Source: Olsenella uli (GTDB taxonomy: Bacteria; Actinomycetota; Coriobacteriia; Coriobacteriales; Atopobiaceae). From it: 64,000 nt of DNA. Positions within the stretch are counted from its first letter, which is position 1. Every line of letters starts with the position of its first letter. Below, piece by piece: positions 16,877 to 26,433 of this stretch. The stretch lies in assembly GCF_016900775.1 (NCBI RefSeq), contig NZ_JACJKN010000013.1, positions 1 through 64,000 of the forward strand, given 5' to 3'. A program made the translations under genes and the position numbers. The notes below the pieces were generated by a model that saw only the letters and a list, made by a program, of their open reading frames with translations, was not told where the DNA came from and made no database searches.

Positions 16877-17875
16877 ATGTACGAGAACCTGTGTGAGCCC
16901 ATGCCGCTGAAGAAGGAAATCAAGCTCTACACCGGCACCGGCAACCCCGCGCTGTCCCAGAAGATCGCTGACATCCTGCACCTCGAGCTTCAGGGCCTCA
17001 AGATCGAGAAGTTCGCCAACGGCGAGATCTACGCCCGCTTTGACGAGTCCGTCCGCGGCGACGACGTCTTCTTCATCCAGTCGCTCTCGGGCGCGAGCGT
17101 CAACGACCTCCTCATGGAGACCCTCGTCGTGGCCGACGCCGCCAAGCGCGCCTCCGCCTCCAAGTTCACCGCCGTGCTCCCGCACTACTGCTACGCCCGC
17201 CAGGACCGCAAGGCCTCCGCGCGCGAGCCCATCACCGCGCGCCTCGTGGCCAACCTGCTCGAGGCCGCCGGCGTCAACCAGGTCATCACAGTCGACCTCC
17301 ACCAGGGCCAGATCCAGGGCTTCTTTGACATCCCCGTGACCCACCTCACGGCGCTCTACCTCATCGGCGACTACTTCAAAGAGAAGGACTTCGACTGGGA
17401 GAGCACCGTCGTGGTCTCGCCCGACATGGGCCGCGCCAAGGTTGCCAAGCGCCTCTCCGACTACCTGGGTTGCGAGGTCGCCATTGCCCACAAGAGCCGC
17501 CCCAAGCACAACGCGTCCGAGGTCATGGGCATCATCGGCAACATCGAGGGCAAGACCTGCATCGTCAACGACGACATGATCGACACCGCGGGCACCCTCT
17601 GCAACTCCGTCCGTAAGCTCAAGGAGATGGGCGCCGGCGACATCTACGTCTCCGCCACGCACGGCATCTTCTCCGGCGAGGCCATCCAGCGCCTCGAGGA
17701 CGCGCCGCTCGTGGAGTGCGTCGTCACCGACATCATCCCCTGCGAGGCCGCCAACAAGCCGGGCTCCAAGATCAAGACCGTCTCCGTTGCCAACGAGCTC
17801 GCCGAGGCCATCAACAGCGTCTACATGCGCCGCTCCGTCTCCGAGATCTTCGGCGGCCAGGGCGCCGAGATCTAA
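16877..17875 (+). CDS. prs: Ribose-phosphate pyrophosphokinase
   Basis: A 332-residue PRPP synthetase. 'KIEKFANGEIYARFDESVRG' is the family N-terminal signature, 'HYCYARQDRKASAREPITAR' the flexible loop/ATP region, 'VVSPDMGRAKVAKRL' the metal and ribose-binding region, and 'CIVNDDMIDTAGTLCNSV' the PRPP-binding loop. It converts ribose-5-phosphate and ATP to PRPP for nucleotide, His and Trp synthesis. ATG directly follows the glmU stop, and AAAGGTGAGG provides the ribosome site, so the two are translated from one mRNA. Confidence 0.96.
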   Translation: MYENLCEPMPLKKEIKLYTGTGNPALSQKIADILHLELQGLKIEKFANGEIYARFDESVRGDDVFFIQSLSGASVNDLLMETLVVADAAKRASASKFTAVLPHYCYARQDRKASAREPITARLVANLLEAAGVNQVITVDLHQGQIQGFFDIPVTHLTALYLIGDYFKEKDFDWESTVVVSPDMGRAKVAKRLSDYLGCEVAIAHKSRPKHNASEVMGIIGNIEGKTCIVNDDMIDTAGTLCNSVRKLKEMGAGDIYVSATHGIFSGEAIQRLEDAPLVECVVTDIIPCEAANKPGSKIKTVSVANELAEAINSVYMRRSVSEIFGGQGAEI

Positions 17876-17882
17876 CCCATTT

Positions 17883-17928
17883 GGGGACGGGCTTTTCTCT
17901 CAGAGAAAATGGGGCAGGTTCCCCACCG
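17883..17928 (+). repeat. GGGGACGGG hairpin after prs
   Basis: TTTTCTC (17893-17899) and GAGAAAA (17903-17909) form an inner stem, enclosed by GGGGAC at 17883 and the GGTTCCCC at 17918-17925. It belongs to the GGGGAC/GGGGCAGG hairpins seen at many 3' ends in this window. Confidence 0.45.
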
Positions 17929-17942
17929 GTGATTTGTAGAGA

Positions 17943-17972
17943 GCGCGGGGTCGCCTTTGGGCGGCCCCGCGC
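17943..17972 (+). terminator. Hairpin terminator of glmU-prs
   Basis: GCGCGGGG (17943-17950) pairs with CCCCGCGC (17965-17972), and the stem continues inward (CGCC with GGCG) with one mismatch. It lies 67 nt after the prs stop. The right arm runs into the first unit of a 41-bp repeat array. Confidence 0.65.
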
Positions 17973-18194
17973 TTAGTAAAGGCCGGTCACTGCAGATCGA
18001 CGCCGCGTTCCGGTTAGCATATCGGAGTTGTTGCGGCGCAGAAGCCCCTCGGAGACCCGGATTGCCGCCCCAGGATGCCCGTCTGCATAGAAAACGCCGG
18101 CGATTGCGGGCTGGAAGCACGCCCCGGTTGCAACGACCCTCCAATGCTAACACCCTGGCGAGAAGAACCTGCAATGACCCCCAACCACTAACCG
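17970..18194. repeat. Diverged 41-bp-period repeat array A (five units)
   Basis: Five 26-nt units of a common pattern, roughly YGCAAYGACC-N9-CTAACCG, lie in the prs-pth gap. Minus-strand units are at 17970-17995, 18011-18036 and, weaker, 18084-18109. Plus-strand units are at 18128-18153 and 18169-18194. Adjacent units in the two good pairs start exactly 41 bp apart, with 15-nt spacers. The spacer at 18154-18168 contains GGCGAGAAGAAC. Orientation changes from minus to plus in the middle, as in array B at 57.5-57.8 kb. This 386-nt gap shows no gene. Confidence 0.7.
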
Positions 18195-18220
18195 CCTGCC
18201 GCCCTCGCCCGCGGCTCGCC

Positions 18221-18226
18221 CTACAA
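18221..18226 (+). promoter_or_regulatory. Possible -10 box for pth
   Basis: TACAAT occurs about 38 nt upstream of the pth start, just after repeat array A. No clear -35 hexamer is visible. The same TACAAT hexamer precedes nfnA. Confidence 0.4.
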
Positions 18227-18262
18227 TGGACGGACACCGGCCGTCCCAACGCAAGGAGTCCC

Positions 18263-18826
18263 ATGCCCGCCCCAGCCAAGCCCGCCGCCATCAGAATCGT
18301 CTGCGGCCTCGGCAACCCCGACGCCGAGTACGCCCGCACCCGGCACAACGCCGGCTTTGCCACCATCGACGCCGTGGCCGCGCGCCAAGGCGTCCGCTAC
18401 TGGAAGTCCGAGGCGGGCGCGCAGGTCGCCTCGATCACGGTGACCGGGAAGAACGGCGAGAAGCGCGAGGTTCTTCTCGCCAAGCCCATGAGCTACATGA
18501 ACACCTCGGGCGGGCCGCTCTCCAAGCTGGCGCGCGCCCACCGCGTGCGGCCGGAGGAGATCCTCGTGGTCCACGACGAGGTGGACCTACCCGCCGGCGA
18601 GGTCAAGCTGAAGCTGGGAGGCGGCCTCAACGCGCACAACGGCCTGCGCTCCATCGCCGACAAGCTCGGCAGCCGCAACTTCGCGCGCGTGCAGTTTGGC
18701 ATCGGCCGCCCGCCCGGGCGCATGGCCGTGGCCGACTACGTCCTGCGCGAGCTCAAGGGGAACTTCCTCGAGGACTTCGAGCTCGCCGTGGAGCGCGCGG
18801 CCGACCTCGTGGAGCAAACGCTGTAG
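18263..18826 (+). CDS. pth: Peptidyl-tRNA hydrolase
   Basis: A 187-residue Pth. It shows the family signatures 'VCGLGNPDAEYARTRHNAGF' with catalytic His28, 'KPMSYMNTSGGPL', the Asp-containing 'VVHDEVDLPAGEVKLKLGGG' and 'NAHNGLRSI'. It releases tRNA from peptidyl-tRNA that has dropped off ribosomes. I start at ATG 18263, with AAGGAG five bases upstream; the longer open frame covers repeat array A. Pth is often near glmU and prs in bacteria, as here. A 17-bp palindrome starts at the last base of the stop codon. Confidence 0.95.
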   Translation: MPAPAKPAAIRIVCGLGNPDAEYARTRHNAGFATIDAVAARQGVRYWKSEAGAQVASITVTGKNGEKREVLLAKPMSYMNTSGGPLSKLARAHRVRPEEILVVHDEVDLPAGEVKLKLGGGLNAHNGLRSIADKLGSRNFARVQFGIGRPPGRMAVADYVLRELKGNFLEDFELAVERAADLVEQTL

Positions 18827-18874
18827 GCGGCGGGTGAGACAAATGAACCTGTCCCCCTTGTCTCACCCGCCGCC
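18826..18874 (+). terminator. 17-bp palindrome with CCTGTCCCC loop, overlapping the pth stop
   Basis: The arm at 18826-18842 (ending GTGAGACAA) is exactly complementary to 18858-18874 (TTGTCTCAC onwards). The 15-nt loop contains CCTGTCCCC, the core shared with the 27-nt palindromes at 26-36 kb. The first base belongs to the pth TAG. It probably terminates transcription. Confidence 0.65.
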
Positions 18875-18915
18875 CCCGTCTCACGCCCGCCCGCCGTTCT
18901 TCTCGCCCGGCGGGC

Positions 18916-18942
18916 TTGATTGCGCCGGCACTCGGGTACAAT
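18916..18942 (+). promoter_or_regulatory. Putative promoter of nfnAB
   Basis: TTGATT (18916-18921) and TACAAT (18937-18942) resemble sigma70-type hexamers 15 nt apart, slightly short of ideal. They lie about 68 nt upstream of nfnA. Confidence 0.45.
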
Positions 18943-19009
18943 GAGGGACGTTGGAAAGGCCCTGTTCGGGCCGCCAAACTAGAGGGAATGCAGGAGAGGA
19001 GTTCGGTTA

Positions 19010-19852
19010 ATGTACAAGATCCTCGAAAAGACGCAGTTCTCTGAGAAGGTGTTCAAGTTCCGCATCGAGGCGCCCCGGATGGCCAAGCACGCGCACGCCG
19101 GCCAGTTCCTGATGGTGCGCGCCAACGAGACGGGCGAGCGCGTCCCGTTCACGCTCGCGGGCTGGAACGCCGAGGAGGGCTGGGTCGAGTTCATCTTCAT
19201 GGTGATCGGCAAGACCACGGAGATGCTGTCCACCTACGAGGCGGGCGACTCCATCCAGGACGTCACCGGCCCGCTGGGCATGCCCACCGAGATGGCCGAC
19301 GGCCCCTGCGCCGTCATCGGCGGCGGCGTTGGCCTTGCCATCGCCTACCCGGTGGCCAAGCACCTGGTGGAGACCGGCCACGAGGTCCACGCCATCATGG
19401 GCGCCCGCACCAAGGACCTGCTGCTCCTCGAGGAGCAGTTCCGCGAGCTCCTGCCGGCCGACCACATCCACATCACCACCGACGACGGCTCCTACGGCGA
19501 GAAGGGCGTGGTCACCGCACCGCTCGAGCGCCTGCTCCAGGAGAAGGCCGTCAGCCAGGTCTTCTGCGTCGGTCCCGTGCCGATGATGAAGTTCTCCGCC
19601 CTCACGGCTGAGAAGTACAACACGCCGATCACGGCGTCGCTGAACCCCATCATGGTCGACGGCACCGGCATGTGCGGCTGCTGCCGCGTGGAGGTCGACG
19701 GGCAGACCAAGTTCGCCTGCGTCGACGGCCCCGACTTCGACGCCACCAAGGTCGACTGGAACGACCTGCGCGCCCGTCAGGCCGCGTATCTCACCGAGGA
19801 GGGCCAGTCCCTCAAGGCCTATGAGGAGGCGAACTGCGCATGCCACAGGTAA
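19010..19852 (+). CDS. nfnA: NfnA-type NADH-dependent ferredoxin:NADP+ oxidoreductase small subunit
   Basis: A 280-residue FAD/NAD-binding protein of the dihydroorotate dehydrogenase electron-transfer family. The ferredoxin-reductase FAD fold at the start includes 'AGQFLMVRANETGERVPFTL'. The NAD-binding part starts with 'CAVIGGGVGLAIAYPVAKHL', and the C-terminal cysteine cluster 'GTGMCGCCRVEVDGQTKFAC' binds a [2Fe-2S] centre. With NfnB it performs electron bifurcation between NADPH, NAD+ and ferredoxin in anaerobes. AGGAG precedes ATG 19010. The next gene overlaps it by 13 nt and encodes the partner subunit. Confidence 0.9.
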   Translation: MYKILEKTQFSEKVFKFRIEAPRMAKHAHAGQFLMVRANETGERVPFTLAGWNAEEGWVEFIFMVIGKTTEMLSTYEAGDSIQDVTGPLGMPTEMADGPCAVIGGGVGLAIAYPVAKHLVETGHEVHAIMGARTKDLLLLEEQFRELLPADHIHITTDDGSYGEKGVVTAPLERLLQEKAVSQVFCVGPVPMMKFSALTAEKYNTPITASLNPIMVDGTGMCGCCRVEVDGQTKFACVDGPDFDATKVDWNDLRARQAAYLTEEGQSLKAYEEANCACHR

Positions 19853-21240
19853 ACGGTCGCTTTGTTCCGGACATGAAGTCCCCGCGCACGCCGGACAACG
19901 AGGAGCCGGCAGCCGAGCGCGCGTGCGACTTCCGCCCCGTCGACAAGGGCTTCACCAAGGAGATGGCGCTGGCGGAAGCCGAGCGCTGCATGGACTGCAA
20001 GAAGCCGTTCTGCGTCGAGGGCTGCCCCGTCAACATCAACATCCCCAAGTTCATCGAGAAGATCCGCGAGGAGAAGTTCGGCGAGGCGCTCGACATCATC
20101 CGCGAGGACTCGATGCTCCCCGCCATCTGCGGCCGCGTGTGCCCGCAGGAGAACCAGTGCGAGGGCAAGTGCATCCGCGGCAAGAAGGGCGACCCGGTGG
20201 CCATCGGCCAGCTGGAGCGCTTCCTCGGCGACCAGCCCGAGCTGGCCTCCCAGCCCAAGATGGCTCCCAAGAACGGCAAGAAGGTCGCCGTGGTTGGCTC
20301 CGGCCCGTCCGGCATCACCTGCGCCGGCGAGCTGGCCCGCAACGGCTTTGACGTCACCGTCTTTGAGGCCTTCTTCACCGGCGGCGGCGTGCTCGTCTAC
20401 GGCATCCCCGAGTTCCGTCTGCCCAAGGCCGTCGTCAAGCGCGAGATCGACGGCCTGGAGGAGATGGGCGTCAAGTTTGAGTACAACTCCGTCGTCGGCC
20501 GCATCACGGACGCCGAGGAGCTCTTCGCCGAGGGCTTTGACGCCATCTACATCGCCACGGGCGCGGGCCTGCCCAAGTTCCTCAACGTGCCCGGCGAGAA
20601 CCTGCCCAACGTCTTCTTCGCCAACGAGTACCTCACGCGCGTGAACCTCATGAAGGCGAACAAGTTCCCCGAGTACGACACGCCCACCAAGCACGGCAAG
20701 AACGTCGTGGTCTTTGGCGGCGGCAACGTGGCCATGGACGCCGTGCGCACCGCCAAGCGCCTGGGCGCCGAGCGCGCGATCATCGCCTACCGCCGTACCG
20801 AGGCCGAGATGCCCGCCCGTCGCGCCGAGCTTCACCACGCCAAGGCCGAGGGCGTCGAGGTCATGCCGCTCGTGGCGCCGCTCGAGTTTGTCAAGGGCGA
20901 GGATGGCGCCGTCTGCGCCGTTCGCGTGCAGAAGATGGAGCTCGGCGAGCCCGATGCCTCCGGTCGTCGCCGCCCCGTGCCCATCGAGGGCGCCATCGAG
21001 GAGATCCCCTGCGACGTGGCCATCTCCGCCATCGGCACCAACGCCAACCCGTTCGCCAAGATGATCGGCGACATCAAGCTCAACAAGTGGGGCTACATCA
21101 TCGCCGACGAGGACGGCCGCACCTCCGACCCGCGCATCTGGGCCGGCGGCGACATCGTCACCGGCGCGGCCACGGTCATCCTGGCCATGGGCGCCGGCAA
21201 GACCGCGGCGGCCTCCATCACGAGGACGCTCGTCGGGTAG
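19840..21240 (+). CDS. nfnB: NfnB / glutamate synthase small-chain-like flavoprotein
   Basis: A 466-residue protein. The N-terminal domain holds two Cys clusters for [4Fe-4S] centres, 'CMDCKKPFCVEGCPVNINIP' and 'ICGRVCPQENQCEGKC'. FAD binding begins with 'VAVVGSGPSGITCAGELARN', and the NADPH site is 'VVVFGGGNVAMDAVRTAKRL'. Sequence alone cannot separate NfnB from GltD, but the overlapping nfnA upstream and lack of a GltB gene strongly favour the NADH-dependent reduced ferredoxin:NADP+ oxidoreductase. It would balance NADPH, NADH and ferredoxin pools in a fermenting cell. Confidence 0.88.
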   Translation: MPQVNGRFVPDMKSPRTPDNEEPAAERACDFRPVDKGFTKEMALAEAERCMDCKKPFCVEGCPVNINIPKFIEKIREEKFGEALDIIREDSMLPAICGRVCPQENQCEGKCIRGKKGDPVAIGQLERFLGDQPELASQPKMAPKNGKKVAVVGSGPSGITCAGELARNGFDVTVFEAFFTGGGVLVYGIPEFRLPKAVVKREIDGLEEMGVKFEYNSVVGRITDAEELFAEGFDAIYIATGAGLPKFLNVPGENLPNVFFANEYLTRVNLMKANKFPEYDTPTKHGKNVVVFGGGNVAMDAVRTAKRLGAERAIIAYRRTEAEMPARRAELHHAKAEGVEVMPLVAPLEFVKGEDGAVCAVRVQKMELGEPDASGRRRPVPIEGAIEEIPCDVAISAIGTNANPFAKMIGDIKLNKWGYIIADEDGRTSDPRIWAGGDIVTGAATVILAMGAGKTAAASITRTLVG

Positions 21241-21348
21241 CGAGAAGAACCTCCGACCTGACGGCCCCGCCGGTTTTCACGCGGAAGCGCACTTCAACTT
21301 CCGCTTAGAAAACCGGCGGGGCCTTTTGCTGTCGCGAGGTTCTTCTCG
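21241..21348 (+). terminator. Two-tier terminator of nfnAB enclosed by inverted GAGAAGAAC motifs
   Basis: The outer stem GGCCCCGCCGGTTTTC (21263-21278) pairs perfectly with 21308-21323 and is followed by TTTT. Inside, GCGGAAG (21281-21287) pairs with CTTCCGC (21298-21304), leaving GCGCACTTC overlapping the loop. CGAGAAGAACCT (21241-21252) and its exact inverse at 21337-21348 enclose the whole structure. Confidence 0.8.
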
Positions 21349-21412
21349 TCAGGAGCCGCCGAAGGGCGTCTGCCGGTTTGGGAGCTCGCGGTCCGCGCTT
21401 GGTGCCCCGACA

Positions 21413-21451
21413 TCGAGTGCGGGCTAGAGCGCGCTCGACGCCCGCACTCGA
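21413..21451. repeat. 12-bp inverted repeat downstream of the nucleotidyltransferase gene
   Basis: TCGAGTGCGGGC (21413-21424) and GCCCGCACTCGA (21440-21451) are perfect inverted arms with a 15-nt loop, 10 nt beyond the stop of the minus-strand gene. GCCCGCACTCGA occurs again at 21501-21512 inside the coding end. It probably terminates that gene. Confidence 0.55.
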
Positions 21452-21460
21452 GCACAAAAC

Positions 21461-22360
21461 TCAAGAAGTGGGCCGCACTCCCTGACCCATCTCCGGAAAC
21501 CTGCCCGCACTCGATACGCGGCTTGAGATGGGCGCGTCGGCAATCAGCACGCCCTTGCGTTCGGCAAAGAGCAGGGTGCCCATGCCATCCTTGGCCCATG
21601 AGAGAAAGCGTGCGTCAAGCTTTGCGGCAAGGTCGTCTTCCGCGTTGGCGAGAAATGCTTCGAGAGCGCTGAGGATGGCCCGCGCGGCTTCCGGACAATC
21701 TCCGCGCCCCAAGCGGGCATAGATGTCCTCGAGAAGCTGGTAGTCTTCTGCGGGGATGAGCTCGTTGATCTTCTTCAGGCCGAGAAACGCGTAGCGCCGG
21801 TCGTATTGGCTGCGAACCAGCACGGAGAGCCAGCCCACCGCATCGCTCATGATCTTTGCAGCCCAGGCGTCGTTTCTGCGCGCGTACGCAGAGCTCGCCT
21901 CAACAAGGCAGTAGATCGCAGACGAGAAGCACCGGCAGAGCTCCTCGTCCGTCACGTCCGCGCGCATAGGCGTCACGTCCTTGAAGATGCCCGCCGGATC
22001 GTATGCCGCGACGACGGGATCAAGGTTGCCGACCTGCTGGGGCTCGGCCACGTAAAGGTCCACATGGAGGGCGTCGGAGAAAATCGCAAGCTTCTGAGGC
22101 AGCCCAAAGTCAACGTCCTCGATGAAGACGATGTCGCCGTACGCCGCCAGGTACCTCTCGCGTCGCTCCAGCGCGGCATCGCGATTCTGAGGAGAGACGA
22201 CGAGATAGAGATCGATGTCGGAGAACTCATCCGCATCGCCGCGGGCAATCGAGCCTTTGAGGACGACCGCCTCGCACAGACCGTCGGCAACCGCAGCATC
22301 AACGATGCGCGCGACGGCCTCGTCAAGGCGCGCGATGCCCGTGAATCGCCTCTCGTCCAA
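21461..22360 (-). CDS. Nucleotidyltransferase-domain protein (Pol beta superfamily)
   Basis: A 299-residue protein whose first 100 residues form a nucleotidyltransferase fold: 'VVLKGSIARGDADEFSDIDL' is the G-S...G and D-x-D metal-binding motif, with 'DLYVAEPQQ' as the likely third acidic strand. The remainder is helical, as in aminoglycoside adenylyltransferase-like proteins. No specific resistance family is recognised, and the substrate could be a small molecule or a nucleic acid. The TTG start at 22360 has GGGAGGGG seven bases upstream. The last 15 residues look like read-through into low-complexity sequence, so the original stop may have been lost. Confidence 0.7.
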   Translation of the reverse strand: MDERRFTGIARLDEAVARIVDAAVADGLCEAVVLKGSIARGDADEFSDIDLYLVVSPQNRDAALERRERYLAAYGDIVFIEDVDFGLPQKLAIFSDALHVDLYVAEPQQVGNLDPVVAAYDPAGIFKDVTPMRADVTDEELCRCFSSAIYCLVEASSAYARRNDAWAAKIMSDAVGWLSVLVRSQYDRRYAFLGLKKINELIPAEDYQLLEDIYARLGRGDCPEAARAILSALEAFLANAEDDLAAKLDARFLSWAKDGMGTLLFAERKGVLIADAPISSRVSSAGRFPEMGQGVRPTS

Positions 22361-22387
22361 CGTCGCCCCTCCCTAGGTCCGGACACG

Positions 22388-22954
22388 CTACTCCAGCGAG
22401 ATGACCACGTGGTCACCGTCATCCCCGTCGACCTCGACGAGCGTGCCCTTCTCGCCGTGCTTGATCGCCTCCGCGATGAGCGCCGCGTCAATGTCAGCAT
22501 TGTTGAGGCTCAGGTTGACGGCACCGGGAAGCTTGGAGCTGGCGCCGAGCACGGCGCTCGCCATGCCCAAGGGGACGTTGATGTTCACCACGTCTCCGTC
22601 GCTGCTGTCCACCTGGATGTGGAGCTTCTTGGGCCTGGGCCCATCCGCACGCGACGGCGCGGGCTGAGGCTCTGGTGCGGGCTGAGGCTCTGGTGCAGTC
22701 TGAGGCTCTGATGCGGGCTCCGCAGACGCAATCTCCTGGCCCTTGCGACCCTCCAGCAGCTCGTCCACGGTCACGCCGAGCGTGCGCGCGAGCTCCGGCA
22801 GCAGCATGATGTCGGGTGCGCTGAGGTCGTTCTCCCACTTGCTCACCGCCTGCGCCGTCACGCCCATCTTCATGGCAAGGCGCTCCTGCGTCATGCCGCA
22901 CTCCAGACGCAGCCGCGCGATGCGACGTCCCAGCGTCTCGTCCTTCTCGTCCAT
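22388..22954 (-). CDS. XRE-family regulator with proline-repeat linker and small C-terminal domain
   Basis: A 188-residue protein. Residues 5-65 are an XRE-type helix-turn-helix ('RLRLECGMTQERLAMKMGVT' and 'AQAVSKWENDLSAPDI'). Then comes a linker of Glu-Pro-Gln-Pro-Ala repeats encoded by 18-bp tandem DNA repeats, and a C-terminal domain with 'KLHIQVDSSDGDVVNINVPL' and 'GTLVEVDGDDGDHVVISLE'. The C-terminal part resembles a small repeat domain found at the end of several anaerobe regulators, but I cannot name it. Start ATG 22954 has AAAGGA upstream. The start of the next minus-strand gene is 28 nt beyond its stop, so the two may be co-transcribed. Confidence 0.78.
   Translation of the reverse strand: MDEKDETLGRRIARLRLECGMTQERLAMKMGVTAQAVSKWENDLSAPDIMLLPELARTLGVTVDELLEGRKGQEIASAEPASEPQTAPEPQPAPEPQPAPSRADGPRPKKLHIQVDSSDGDVVNINVPLGMASAVLGASSKLPGAVNLSLNNADIDAALIAEAIKHGEKGTLVEVDGDDGDHVVISLE
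22657..22719 (-). repeat. 18-bp tandem repeats coding for the Pro-rich linker
   Basis: Units of about GTGCGGGCTGAGGCTCTG occur at 22657-22674, 22675-22692 and 22693-22710, with a partial fourth. They encode the repeated EPQPAP linker of the XRE protein and could vary in copy number by slippage without shifting frame. Confidence 0.75.
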
Positions 22955-23058
22955 AGTCGGTCCTTTCCTTGGGTTCCTGCGTGTGGCTCCCACTGTGCCA
23001 TCCCCCTCGGTTGAGTTCCACCAACCATCTGACGAGTTACGATTCTACTTGTTTACCG

Positions 23059-23085
23059 GCGAGAACAACCAGTGGTTGTCCTCGC
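23059..23085. promoter_or_regulatory. 27-nt near-palindrome upstream of the XRE gene
   Basis: GCGAGAACAACCA and TGGTTGTCCTCGC are mirror arms with a single mismatch around a central G, 105 nt upstream of the XRE regulator start. It could be an operator for this regulator or another palindromic repeat. Confidence 0.45.
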
Positions 23086-23162
23086 AGGAACCGTGAAAGT
23101 ATGCCCGAGGGCCCTCCTTGGTCGAGCGGCGGCGATGGGGGCGCCGGGCGAGAGGGCACGTC

Positions 23163-23253
23163 GGTCTCCTCCCCACTGGGGGAGGAGACCCGATTGGATT
23201 GCCTAATTAGTCTCGTCAGCAGAACCCTCTGTCGAGCGGTCTCCCCGACAGAG
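23163..23253. repeat. Two hairpins in the 380-nt XRE / DUF89 intergenic region
   Basis: GGTCTCCTCCCC (23163-23174) pairs with GGGGAGGAGACC (23179-23190). CTCTGTCG (23227-23234) pairs with CGACAGAG (23246-23253). The region 22955-23337 holds divergent promoters and shows no gene; these hairpins precede the DUF89 gene and their role is unclear. Confidence 0.5.
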
Positions 23254-23337
23254 AAATGGCGGGAATGAAGAAGCCGGCGGGGACCCTCCAACCGCGCACA
23301 TGCTATCGTTTTGGAAAGCCGATGCGCGGGGGGCGCC

Positions 23338-24216
23338 ATGGAAACCACCTTGAAGAAGGCCGACTGCCGGGAGTGCTACGCCAAGCAGATGCACGAGCTC
23401 GCCGCGCTCTGCCAGCTTGACGGTGCGACGCTCGGGCAGATGCTTGCCATCAAGGACGAAGTCATCGCAGGCATGGGCGGCGAGCGCATCCGTCCGGACC
23501 GCATGGGCGAGCTTCTCTCCCGCGTGGCACCGCTCCTGGGGACCGACGACCCCTATCGTGACATCAAGCGCGCGTACAATCAGCTGCTGCTAGACCGCGA
23601 GAAGGACTGCGCCGACCGAATCCTGACCGCGGACGAGCCCTTCCAGCTTGCCCTGCGCTATGCGGTAGCTGGGAACCTCGTTGACTTTGGCGGGAAGAAC
23701 TCCTTCACGCGCGAGGATGTGACGGCGCTGATCGACCGGGCCCCCGAGATTGCGTTTGCGATTGACGACTCCGGGGTTCTTCTCGACGCGGTACGCTCTG
23801 CCCGCTCCATCATGTATCTCGCCGACAACTGCGGTGAGATCGTCCTGGACAAGCTCTTGATCGAACAGATCCTGCGTGAGAACCCCACCGTCCAGGTGAC
23901 CTATGGCGTGCGCGGGGGACCCGTCATCAACGACGTCACGCTCGATGACGCCGAGCAGGTGGGCATGGCGAACGTCGCTCGAGTGCTCTCCAGCGGCGTG
24001 GCAACCCCCACCACCGTGCTCTCGGCCAGCACCGATGAGTTTAGGAGCGCGTTCTTTGACGCTGACCTTGTCATCAGCAAGGGCATGGGCAACTTTGAGG
24101 TGCTTGTCGACGGCTGTGGGCGCAAGGACGTCTACTTCCTCCTCATGACCAAGTGCCCCCTCGTAGCGGACCTCATGAACACCCCGCTCATGTCCTTCGT
24201 CTGCAAGCGGGGGTAG
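23338..24216 (+). CDS. DUF89-family protein (ARMT1-like damage-control phosphatase)
   Basis: A 292-residue protein of the DUF89/ARMT1-like family, metal-dependent phosphatases thought to remove damaged sugar phosphates. Diagnostic motifs are the 'DCRECYAKQMHELAALCQLD' start with a CxxC, 'DNCGEIVLDKLLIEQIL' with the metal-binding Asp-Asn, and 'DLVISKGMGNFEVL' with the catalytic Lys-Gly region. The CxxC at the N-terminus is typical of the prokaryotic subfamily. ATG 23338 is preceded by GGGGGG. It stands alone; a two-tier hairpin follows. Substrate unknown. Confidence 0.83.
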   Translation: METTLKKADCRECYAKQMHELAALCQLDGATLGQMLAIKDEVIAGMGGERIRPDRMGELLSRVAPLLGTDDPYRDIKRAYNQLLLDREKDCADRILTADEPFQLALRYAVAGNLVDFGGKNSFTREDVTALIDRAPEIAFAIDDSGVLLDAVRSARSIMYLADNCGEIVLDKLLIEQILRENPTVQVTYGVRGGPVINDVTLDDAEQVGMANVARVLSSGVATPTTVLSASTDEFRSAFFDADLVISKGMGNFEVLVDGCGRKDVYFLLMTKCPLVADLMNTPLMSFVCKRG

Positions 24217-24315
24217 TACCGCTCTTTGCGCCACGGGGCGAGCTTCTTCAAGCCCCATTGCCGTATCCAGCAAGTCCTCAGAGGGTCGAGGCCCTTTGCG
24301 ACCTCAACACGAGAA

Positions 24316-24385
24316 GGGTCGCCCCGGATGTTCCGGAGAGAAGTTTCGCGCAGCGCACTTCTCGAAGGAACATCCGGGGCGACCC
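24316..24385. terminator. Two-tier bidirectional terminator between DUF89 gene and groEL
   Basis: The outer 19-bp arm at 24316-24334 is exactly complementary to 24367-24385. Inside, GAGAAGT (24338-24344) pairs with ACTTCTC (24357-24363). It lies between convergent genes. The inner hairpin shares GCGCACTTC with the terminator at 21263-21323. Confidence 0.7.
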
Positions 24386-24410
24386 GGACCGAGCGTGTTA
24401 GGCCGTGAGC

Positions 24411-26096
<1,686 letters not shown>

Positions 26097-26101
26097 GGTT
26101 T

Positions 26102-26392
26102 CTAGTCCTCGATGACGGCGTAGATGTCGTCGGCGCGCAGGAGCAGGAAGTCCTCGCCGTCGATCTTCACCTCGTTGCCGCCGAACTTGCCGTAGTAGAC
26201 CTCGTCGCCAACCTTAACGTCGATGGCGATGCGCTCGCCCTTGTCGTTCATCTTGCCAGCGCCCACGGCGACGACCTGGCCGCGCTGCGGCTTCTCCTGC
26301 GCGCCGCTGGAGATGTAGAGACCGGTAGAGGTCTTCTCCTCCTTGGGGGCGGGCTTCACGAGAACGCGATCACCAAGCGGCTTCAGAGTCAT
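26102..26392 (-). CDS. groES: Co-chaperonin GroES (10 kDa)
   Basis: A 96-residue GroES. It starts '[20 protein letters not shown]', has the mobile loop '[20 protein letters not shown]' that contacts GroEL, and ends '[15 protein letters not shown]'. With GroEL it forms the folding chamber. AAGGAGG-type sequence precedes ATG 26392. Upstream I find neither a CIRCE (TTAGCACTC-N9-GAGTGCTAA) nor a HAIR element, so heat-shock control by HrcA or HspR is not evident here. Confidence 0.96.
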   Translation of the reverse strand: MTLKPLGDRVLVKPAPKEEKTSTGLYISSGAQEKPQRGQVVAVGAGKMNDKGERIAIDVKVGDEVYYGKFGGNEVKIDGEDFLLLRADDIYAVIED

Positions 26393-26433
26393 AGTAAGGA
26401 ACCTCCTTCTTGCGCCCGAACGGGCGTGTTTCT

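Noticed and set aside
15443-17662. Long minus-strand open frame opposite glmU and prs
   Set aside because: Shadow of two conserved genes with no recognisable motif.
21461-22360. Aminoglycoside resistance adenylyltransferase
   Set aside because: Only the generic nucleotidyltransferase motif is visible; no specific ANT family signature beyond it, so a resistance call is not supported.
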